Assembly (NCBI GenBank): GCA_022316685.1
Contig: JAKJHU010000367.1
Coordinates: forward strand, 1-64,000
From: Progne subis subis
Lineage: Eukaryota > Chordata > Aves > Passeriformes > Hirundinidae
Reading direction: 5' to 3'
DNA length: 64,000 bases
Every line of letters begins with the position of its first letter. The first letter of the stretch is position 1. This document shows positions 56,229 through 64,000 of the stretch, in pieces. Under the pieces are notes generated by a model. It saw only the letters and a list, made by a program, of their open reading frames with translations. It had not been told where the DNA came from and ran no database searches. The position numbers and the translations under genes are program-made.

Positions 56229-56991
56229 CTGAAACACAAGGGCAGTGGGCTTCAACTGCAAAGCCTCTCTTTGCAGTGGGATTGCTTTTACCCTGCAGCC
56301 TCCATGGGCGAGGGCTCTGTGGGAGCAGGGGCCATCCCAGCCTGACCTGGACACAGAGGCAGGAAAAGGAGCAGATCCTGCTGCCTCCTGCTCCGGCTGA
56401 TCCTGGCAGCAACTCCCCTGCCAGTTCCTGCAGGGAACTGCACACCAAGGGCTTCCATCATTCTAGTGGCTGTGAGAACTTGATGCTTCCCAGCTCTCCC
56501 CCATCCCTCTGGATTCTGGAGCATCTCAGCACAAGTGTTCCTGGCCCTTCCTTCATCCCCTGCCTGCAGCAGTCACAGTCACTGCTGCCTCCCCCTTGCT
56601 GCAGCTCCTTTGCCAAAGTGCTGCCAAAGGCAGCGGAGCTGGCTCAGGATCCCTGTTGGCTTCTGGGCTCCAGGATGACCTTCAGAGGGACCCTTGGAGC
56701 ACTTCCCAAAGAGCTGCCCCTGGCATGGGGGCTGGATTTGTCCTCCCTGGGTGGCTCTGGTTGGAGTTCTAAGCTCCGTGGAGTCCCAGAGTTTTCTCAG
56801 TAGGCCTTTGCAGGGAGTTCTTGGCCAAGGTGTGGCTCTGCTGCCATCCCAAATCTGCGCTTGCCTTGCCCAGCCTGAGTGCAGGTGGGGCATGTGCTGG
56901 ACATGGATGGAGAATTCCATGGCCAAAATCCTCCAGCATTTACATCTGCTCATTGCTCTGGATAGCACAAATCACAAAAAACCCATCGCAG
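56229..56991. other. Upstream of zinc-finger pseudogene, no gene recognised
   Basis: No supported exon or repeat. The linker exon expected upstream of the finger exon on the minus strand was not found. Confidence 0.4.
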
Positions 56992-57320
56992 TTGACAATT
57001 TTAATTTCTTGCAGATTGCTACAGCTGCACTGCTGATCAACAAATACACAAGAATTGATTTCACATGAAAAATGTCATTTATTACAAACTGCTACACCCA
57101 CGCTGACAATATAGAGCTATGCCAATCTCAATTTATGTTAAAAAAAAGGAATTTATTAGATTTTTATGAAAATGCTATGTAAAAACATACAAATACCAAC
57201 TTCAGTTAACAAAAACCTAATTTATTGCCAACCTCTACAACAACTCAATATACACAAAGATCAATTAGGTGTTTAACAACTTAATTTATTACATGTCACT
57301 ACGGGTTTAAAGCCCATCTA
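56992..57320. repeat. A/T-rich degenerate tandem repeat
   Basis: A motif like AATTTATTACAAACTGCTACA recurs in altered form near 57001, 57071, 57150, 57218 and 57281, spaced 63-79 bases apart. The units are strongly diverged. The A/T-rich character continues to about 57640, including a (TA)n run at 57487-57502. Confidence 0.5.
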
Positions 57321-57660
57321 GGAATACAAAAATATCAATATCTCTATATAAATAGCCCTCTACCAAGAACTGAATCGATGCAATTATACAACTATAAATC
57401 TCCATACATGTTTAAATAGAAAGATATACATAACCACCTCCATATACAGAAGTAAATATAGAATAAATATTATGTATTACATACAATATATATATATATA
57501 TAAACAGACAGATAAACTATCTGTGAATGGGTAACTGTACCAATCTAAAAAGCCATCCATCTGCATCAAAAGAATATACAGCTATAAATCTCATAAGTCC
57601 ATATATCTTGAAACAGAATTCTAAGCAGAGTGATTCCATCTGCCCAATCTTCAAAGACTT

Positions 57661-59248
57661 TCACTTCGTTCTCCCTTCCTCCCATGCAGTGCAGCTCTCT
57701 GGGCAGGGACAGCAGATGGGACATCTGGGAAGCAAAGGGAACACTGAGTCAGGATTGGGACATTTCCCTTCGCAGCACCTGCCCTTCAATCAGGGAAGGG
57801 AAAATCTCAGCATCTCCCCAGGCAGGTTCGAAAGAAAATGTTTGGCCAAAGCCCGCTGCCACAGCCCGCACCATCCTCACCCCCACCCTGCCTCAGCAGC
57901 CCTGCGGCCTCACCTGGGCTCTGGGCTGGCAGCAGTAGCTCCCTGTTCACTGCTGGAGCTGGTGGTCTTCAGCTTCTTCCTGCTGGCTCCTGTCAGTCTC
58001 TGCCTGTCCTCAAGCTCTTCTTGGCAGCTGTGGCAAAGGTGGAGGCTCTGGAATTGGCTCCAAGGCCTGGCAGAGCTGCAGTCCCGAGCCCTCTGTGCTC
58101 CCTGCTGGCCCTCTCCATCCCCTCAGCCCCACCGTCCCCTCAGCAAAGCCCCAGACCCCTTCAGTCTCTTCAGCCCCTCACAGTCCTCTCACCCCCCTCA
58201 GTCCCTTCAGACCCATCCCTTCCCCTTAGACCCACCGCCCCCCCTCAGCCTGTGCAGCTTCCCTGTCACCTCAGGGCCACCATTGCCCTCTGCTCCCCCA
58301 CAGCCCTCAGTCCCCCCAGCAGCTCAAGGTCACCGTCCCTGCAGCGTCAGCGCCTCCTCAGCCCCCTCAGTCTCACCGTCCTTCAGCAGCTCCTCAGGGG
58401 ACAGCGCCTGGGGCCAGCGGCAGCTCCCAGCGCTCCAGGGACACCCGGGGCTGCAGCTGCTGCTCCGCCCGGCCCGGCCGCCAGCTCGGACCCGGGACAG
58501 GGACAGGGGACAGCGAGGGCACAGGGGGAAAAGCACAAAGGGAGACAGGGAAAGGGGTTGAAAACTAGTTTATACCTATACAGATACTAATCTATGGAGC
58601 TAAACACCCATGTACCTATAAGTACATAAGTATGCACAGTTATAAAATAAATATATATATTAAAATGTAACTGTTTACATTAAAAACTATGTATCTCTAT
58701 AAATATAACTATGCATACATGATTATAACTATATAAATCTAAATATATATATCTCAAACTATATAAATCTAAATATATATATCGCATTTTACTTCTAAAG
58801 GTCTATAACTTTATAGGCATTTAAACACATCTATAAGTCTATAAATATACTTGATATTTATCAATATCAATTATATAGACAGATAACTATAACTATATGA
58901 TTCTAAACATATCAGTATAGTCAGAGAGATTCTACCTGCCTGGTTGTCACAGGCTCTCCCTGTGTCTCTTCCTGCCCCACAGGGCACTTCTCCAGGAGAT
59001 GTCGATCACATTGGATCTGGGAAGAAAGTCCTGAGTCAATATTGGCCCTTGTGCGCATTTCCCTTGGGCAGCAATTGTCCTTCCATCACAGACTGTAAAA
59101 GATGGCCTGAAAGGCAGATTCTCACTTGGGGATTTGAAGCCTGCTCTTTAGAGAACAGGGATCCTTCTGAGTTTCCAAAACTGTGTAAAGCATGGAAGTA
59201 CCTCGATAAAGTCTCAGCACTTGCAGTGCAAATGGCATCCACGAGAGC
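57661..59248 (-). CDS. Possible 3' exons of an unidentified spliced gene
   Basis: Minus strand. Three segments have splice signals. 59248-59126 (123 nt) lies between 'tgtttcag' and GTGAGA. 58027-57914 (114 nt) lies between 'tttgccacag' and GTGAGG. 57724-57661 begins after 'ttgcttcccag' and ends at a TGA. Phases of the last two agree, giving a C-terminus with CPICCPCPESC. The first segment joins them in only one of its two open frames. I do not recognise the protein. Alternative explanation: chance splice-like signals. The interval 58130-58540 within the first intron is C/G-rich with no further supported exon, though a GGACG-GTGAGA donor is at about 58370. 58565-58920 is A/T-rich and contains a 27-base word repeated at 58727 and 58754. 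Confidence 0.25.
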
Positions 59249-59657
59249 CTGAAACACAGACAGCTTGAGTCCCAGCTCCCCCAAAGAAGCCCAGCCTTGT
59301 TCTCTCTCTGTGCTGACAGAGAGAACTCAGTCCTGGCTGAAATGGCTGCAGCTGAAGGGTGCTGTGAGCTGAGTTACAGACCAAACTGGGACACGTGGAT
59401 TGGTGTCACAACTCCCACAAGGTCAGGTTTAGTCCTGGCTCTCTTGCCACAGCAGAGGACTCAGTGTCAGAGCCTCTGGAGAAGCATGGAGGGCAGGGCT
59501 CGGGGAGCTTGTGCCACTGCAGGATTGGAACTAAAGGCACCAGGAAGCAGCAGCCCTGCAGATAAGAACTCATCTCTTCTGATCTCCCTTCCTGTCCCAG
59601 GCAGGCTCAGAGCAGCCGTCTCACACCTCTCCAAACCAACGTGGGCTCTCTCCTTAC

Positions 59658-61961
59658 CAGGCTCCTCGGGCTCCGGGGAACTGTTCCCGCAGCTCTCGGT
59701 GCCAGATGAAACTTCCTCTGCTGCAGCCCTGTTCATTGTGTCCTCTCTTGGAGAATCAGGGGCAACATTAATATTCCCCTTGAAAGATAAACAGAAAGTA
59801 AAAAACACAAAGATCACTCAGGATTTCCTTGGAATCACAGCAGGGATACAGTTCTTCTCCCAAAGACCACGTAACACAAGGGGAACACTGCCCACACGGT
59901 TCACATGACAAGCGTTTGAAACTCAGGATTTGGGTGGCCAAGGTGAAACTGAAGCTCTCACAAAATGACCTTTGAGGCAAAACATGAATGCAGAAAAGCA
60001 GAAGACAGCAAGGAAGGGGACACGGCCTCATGCTCTGACCCTGGCTTATCCCATGAGCTGTAAGAAATCAGCCAGCAGAAAGCCAGGGGCTCTCCCTGTT
60101 GCCAGCGTGGCTGTCAGCAAGGGCAGAGCTCGCTGCCAGCACTGCCCGGGGCCGTGTGCTGCAAACCCACACGCAGAGCACACATTTCTGGCTGGCAGTC
60201 TCACCACCCCCACCCACCCAGCTGCTCACACAGTCCATCACAAGATGCTGCTTTTTGGAGCCCTCCGCTGCTGCCCCATATGTATGACACAGGCAAACAG
60301 TTATGGACCATGGGTATTTCCAGGAACAAATTTTCCAGTGTCAAAAATCTGTAAATTTGGAGGGTCAGAAAGAAAACCAACCCGAAAGACACGAAAAGTC
60401 AGACAACCAAGTAGTGTTCCTATTCCACTGAGGAAGTAAATTCCCAAGATTAAGCACCTGCAAATTACCTTTGGACAGAAAGATATTCTCACTATGACTG
60501 GCAAAAGAATATTCATCACTTCTGCAATAGCTCTTCCATTAGAATCCTAAAGATTCTAAACATGGTTCAGAGCCAGCAAGGTTTCCTTTTATTATGGAAT
60601 AAAATGCTTTTGAAAACTACTGTGTGTGAGTTTACAAAAGACATTCCACTTGAGAATAAGATATTGCTGAATCCAGAAAATCCCACTCCCCACCTTGAGT
60701 CTGCCCTTCCTCAATCACAAATGTATTGTAGGCAATGAGTCTGCTCATCACAAGAGAGAGAGACATTCTTTGGCCAACACGTATAATAATCTTCAAAAAG
60801 GCCTGTGCCAACTCTCACTCTCCGGGCAAGTCTGGGAAGAGGCAAGAGTTAAGAAAACCGAGATTCCTAATCCAAAGACTGAATCTGTCCAACAAAAGGA
60901 CAAGGGAGCTGCAGCTCCAGCCCATCCCTACACAGGGCTCTGGCAGCGCCCACACGCACAGCAGGGCTCACACAGCAGCAGCTGCAGCTGCAGCCCGGCC
61001 CTTGCTTTGCCTTGGCCTAACAACCCAAAAGAGGCAGAGTCCACATCTGCTGCTGCAACAGAGACACCTCTCACGTGCCCCTCCCTGCACGGGACACTTG
61101 GCCTTCAGTGGCAATTCTCCAAACACTCTGCTCTTCTTTCCCACCAAACAAAGCCTGGTAGAACCTACAAAGCATCATCATAAATGCCCCTGCACCAGGC
61201 ATTCTTCCCAAGGAAAAGGAACAACCAAATGTGGCCAACACAGGCTCACACCCCTCATCCTCACTGTGGGGGAAGACTTTTTCATTCCCTCTTCTTTGGG
61301 AAATCTGGCTTGACCAAGAATAATTAGATAACTAAATAAGAATGAAAAGAATGAAATTCAAGAAACCTTTACTTCTCAGCTACGTAACAACGTTGAATAG
61401 CTCTCAGCGCAGCCACTTTCATTCCCATCCAATGGGGGTTACCTGAGCAGAGAGAGGCTTCACAGGCAGGGAGCTCCTCATCTCCCGGATCATTTTCTCA
61501 ATTGCCAGGCCAAGATCCAGCGCTGGTGATTCCTCTTCTGCAGGTGCATTCTGTGCTGAGCTGGAGGCCGTTGATGCTGCACAGCCAGCACTGCCAGCTG
61601 GAGCATTTGGGGCTGAAGTGCCCGGTGTGGCTGCAAGAATCCAAACATGTGAGTCAGGCTCCAGAATGTGGCTTTGGGATGCAGAGCTCTATTGCTGCCT
61701 TGAATCAAAGATCAGAGGAAGGACACAGGAAAACCAGGCAGAGAATCTTTTGACTTTCTAGGTGCCCCTTCCTAGTAGGCTTGACAACTTCTGTCTCAGA
61801 ATGACAGAGCACTGTGGAAAAATACCTCAAAGGTTGCTTTTCATGACCTTTTGGAAAAGCAAGGCTAGAACTCTTCTCCTACCTGGTGGGTTGGAGGCTG
61901 GGGGAAGCTGCTCCCTGTGGAGCTGCTGGAAGTTGCAGGGCTGTGTTGGAGTCCAGGGCAT
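59658..61961 (-). CDS. Possible 5' exons of an unidentified spliced gene
   Basis: Minus strand. Exon a runs 61961-61883 from ATG (MPWTPTQPCNFQQLHREQ), 79 nt, donor CAG-GTAGGA. Exon b runs 61630-61443, acceptor 'attcttgcag', 188 nt, donor CAG-GTAACC, with ALDLGLAIEKMIREMRSSLP. Exon c runs 59778-59658, acceptor 'tatctttcaag', 121 nt, donor CTG-GTAAGG, with PDSPREDTMNRAAAEEVSSG. All three have canonical splice sites and compatible phases (1, 0, 1) in a single reading frame without stops. The product would be low in complexity and Ala/Ser/Pro-rich. I cannot assign a family. The exit phase of exon c does not match the segment at 59248, so an exon may be missing. Intron sequence 59779-61442 has no other recognised feature. 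Confidence 0.35.
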
Positions 61962-62111
61962 TCCTTTGGTTGCCCTGGAGGGTCAGAGACCTGGGCAGGG
62001 GGGTCTGGGACCCCAGCCCAGAGCTCAGAGAGACACTGGCTTTGATTTCAGTCCATGGGAAAGGCTTCCTGCACTGCAGGAAGCATTGCAGGCCACAAGA
62101 GTGTGAAAGAT

Positions 62112-62543
62112 TGTAGTTTAGTATATCACAGCGTGAAAAAACAGTAAAGTTATATTTCTAGCATTGAAGTGAATGGGGGCAAGATGGAGAATTTGGGGTG
62201 TTGTCTCCTTCTTCTTCTTTCTTCTTCCCTCACTCCATTTCTGCAGTGACGTTGGCACAAAGTAGTTTGTGAGGATTGGGTCAAAGTAGAGATGACCTTT
62301 TTAGTATTAGTGATAGACATTGGTAATAAATAGTAAATATCAAATACATAGCAATTAGTATAAAAGATAACGACTGCCCAGTTCGGGAGTCGTCAGATGT
62401 CTGAGCCGCGGCAAACATCTTGTTGGACACTGAGAAAATTGTAAGATAAGAACGAATAAACACGAAGCATGCAACCTTGAAGACTCCGTCTTTCCTGCGT
62501 TTGGCTCAGAGCTTTGCAGAGGGCAAAAAAACCTCTAAAACCA
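62112..62543 (+). mobile_element. Probable solo LTR, plus strand
   Basis: TATA-like GTATAAAAGATAACG at about 62357 is followed by GAATAAACACG (polyA-type) at about 62451 and a U5-like 'actccgtctttcctgcg'. Ends TGTAGTTTAG and CTAAAACCA are only imperfect inverted repeats, and no target duplication was found. It lies immediately 3' of the HSF-like gene. Confidence 0.5.
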
Positions 62544-63403
62544 CCTGAATGCCGGGGAATTTAAGCTCCTGCAAGGAACCCCCAACAGCTGGAGTCTCTG
62601 GGTGAGAAGAAACAACTGACGTCCCTGAGTGGGCAGAAACAGGGCTGCATCCTGAGCAGCTCCCGGTGGAACAGAAGCGGCTGCTCCCCTTAGAGCTCCT
62701 GCATGCGGCTGGAGGGCCCCTCCCATCCGAGCGGCAGCAGCCGCTCCCAGTGGAAGTGCGGAAGTGTGGAAGTGGCTGGGCGGGACCCGGAGCAGCTCCC
62801 GCTCGGCGGGCAGCGGCCGCTCCCCGTAGAGCTCCTGGAAGCGGCTCGGCCCCTCCCGCCGGGCCAGCCCCGGCCGCTCACTGTGCAGCAGGTAGAAGCC
62901 GCAGGGCGGGCGCCGGGCGAGCGGTGGCTGCTCCCTGGGCAGTGGCTTGAGCGGCCGCGGCCCGGGGAGCTGCTGGGAGCTGCAGGGTGGGTGCCTGACC
63001 CCCTCTGGCCCCACCGCCGGCCACGGTCCAGCGCCTGATGCGGAGCAGGAGGTTGGGGCGGTCGCGGCAAAACCAGGGGTTCCTATAGCGGAGCCAGGCC
63101 CCAGCATCACCTGGCGCAGCCACACCAGCCCGGCCCGGCACCTTGCAGAAGCCATAGCGGTTGAGTTGGCGCACGAAGCTGTGGAACTGCGTGGCCCTGA
63201 AGGTGTGTGGGGCCGGTCCCTGGGCACTGCCCGGGCCAAGCAGCTCTTGCTCAAAGAGGGAGCGGTCTATGAGCAGCCCCCGGGCCTCGCTGTCCCAGCA
63301 CACGGAGCAGATGCGGGGGTCATTCACCAGGCACCACAGCTTGGCAGGAAAGGTGCCGGCGCCGAGCCCGGCGCGCAGCGGCAGCTCCGCCACTGGCGTC
63401 CAT
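62535..63403 (-). pseudogene. HSF-like DNA-binding domain gene with frame breaks
   Basis: Heat-shock-factor family transcription factor, resembling the HSFX/HSFY-type genes of vertebrates. The frame beginning at 63393 (GTG) encodes a full winged-helix DNA-binding domain: FPAKLWCLVNDP, the recognition-helix segment FHSFVRQLNRYGF and the C-terminal NPWFCRDRPNLLLRIRR. A good ATG at 63403-63401 is in a different frame, offset by one base, and the domain frame has a TGA just upstream. After the domain this frame ends at 62878, while another frame continues with a protein-like FYLLHSERPGLARREGP segment to about 62535. So at least two frame breaks are inferred. There is no oligomerisation heptad region that I can identify. 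Either a pseudogene or errors in GC-rich sequence. Confidence 0.65.
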
Positions 63404-63734
63404 CACCGCCTTGGCCACAACTCCCGGAGCCCAACGGCCGCCCCTGTGCCAGCAGTGTGCGGCCTGAGGGGGGCGCTGTGCTCGGTCCCGTGCAGGGGCC
63501 GGACTCAGGCGGGGACGAGCGCTCGGAGCCGGGGCTGCGGCACAGCGCGGGCGCAGCGGCTCCCGGGGCTGGCCTGGCACGGCAGGGCAGGGCGAGGGGC
63601 CAAGCCTTGCTTTCTCTGCCTGCCACGCTCATCCTGCCTTTGCTTTGCTGCCCAAACCCGAACCACTGAGGCGAGGTAACAGAAAAGCTGCTTCCCAGGC
63701 AGTCAGCCTCCAGCAGCTGTTGATGCATGAGCTT
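63404..63734 (-). promoter_or_regulatory. GC-rich, CpG-rich upstream region of the HSF-like gene
   Basis: From about 62780 to 63610 the DNA is very G/C-rich with frequent CpG, unlike the rest of the window, consistent with a CpG island over the HSF 5' end. No specific promoter element was identified. Confidence 0.4.
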
Positions 63735-64000
63735 ATTCCTCCCCAGGCACAAGACTTCTCCCCTTCTCTTTGTTGACCTTCATCCAGTTTTCCTCAGGCC
63801 AATTCTTTAGCCTGCCAAGGTCCCTCTGAATGGCACAAGCAGTTGGTGTTCCAGCTGCTCCTGCCAGTTTTGTATTTTCTGCAGACTTGGGGAGGGTAAA
63901 CTGCTCCTCCAGCCCAGCCATTAATGAAGACATTAAAGAGCATCTGCCCTGGTATCAACCCCTGGGGCTCAGAGCACCAATGACTTGCCTCCAGCTCTAC
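63735..64000 (-). mobile_element. CR1 LINE fragment, running off the window
   Basis: CR1 sequence on the minus strand ('ccttcatccagttttcctc', 'ctgcagacttggggagggt', 'aagacattaaagagcatctg', 'tatcaacccctggggctc'). This is coding-side CR1 rather than the 3' terminus, and it continues beyond base 64000. Confidence 0.85.

Noticed and set aside
57480..57510. (TA)n run as a possible promoter TATA box
   Set aside because: It is part of an extended A/T-rich simple stretch, with no downstream gene start on either strand nearby.
57527..58561. 344-codon plus-strand frame, Pro/Ser/Leu-rich
   Set aside because: It covers C-rich simple sequence (cctcag-type words) and runs antisense to better-supported splice-flanked segments. 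No domain found.

Overview
This window looks like nuclear DNA of a bird, most probably a songbird. The evidence is several CR1 LINE 3' ends, olfactory receptor genes of the avian-expanded OR14-like type, songbird-style C2H2 zinc-finger genes with short linker exons, an HSF-type DNA-binding domain gene, and dense endogenous retrovirus (ERV) and solo-LTR content. No bacterial-type genes, operons, CRISPR arrays, tRNA or rRNA genes were recognised. The assignment to birds is inference from families. The window does not say which chromosome it comes from, although the density of ERVs, duplications and broken genes would suit a W-linked or unplaced accessory region.

Layout. 0-3 kb: an OR14-like pseudogene with its upstream noncoding exon. 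3-14 kb: repeats, including a 1.46-kb segment present twice in inverted orientation, CR1 fragments, a minisatellite and two LTRs. 15.4-16.6 kb: a C2H2 zinc-finger gene cut short by a nonsense codon. 17.4-21 kb: an LTR, a minisatellite, a 3' fragment of a third OR, and a duplicon. 22.5-27.2 kb: a decayed gammaretrovirus-like ERV (5' LTR, tRNA-Phe-type primer site, gag, pro, partial RT), directly joined to a 5'-truncated ERVL-like element (27.3-31.1 kb). 32.6-33.0 kb: a large pyrimidine microsatellite. 33.8-36.1 kb: an inverted duplicon copy. 36.2-42.9 kb: a complete ERVL-like provirus (LTR-gag-pro-pol-LTR, no env) inserted inside an older LTR. 43.4-46.8 kb: duplicon remnant and a second OR14-like pseudogene. 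47-55.5 kb: LTRs, a long duplicon copy holding a clean solo LTR with 6-bp target duplication, and three tandem-repeat blocks. 55.5-56.2 kb: a second, frameshifted zinc-finger pseudogene. 57.6-62 kb: spliced-looking exon candidates of an unidentified minus-strand gene. 62.5-63.4 kb: an HSF-like gene in a GC-rich island. 63.7 kb to the end: another CR1.

How it fits together. Host gene content is a small multigene-family cluster (OR14, ZNF, HSF) in which nearly every recognised gene carries at least one disabling lesion. The surrounding DNA is a mosaic of duplicated blocks (OR duplicon x3, a second duplicon x4) in both orientations, cut up by successive ERV insertions. The most informative structures are the nested and paired ERVs, which record a microhomology deletion, a stop codon shared by two copies, and datable insertions. 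I do not see a convincing new multi-gene system; the best leads are the ERVL architecture and the unidentified exon chain at 57.6-62 kb.
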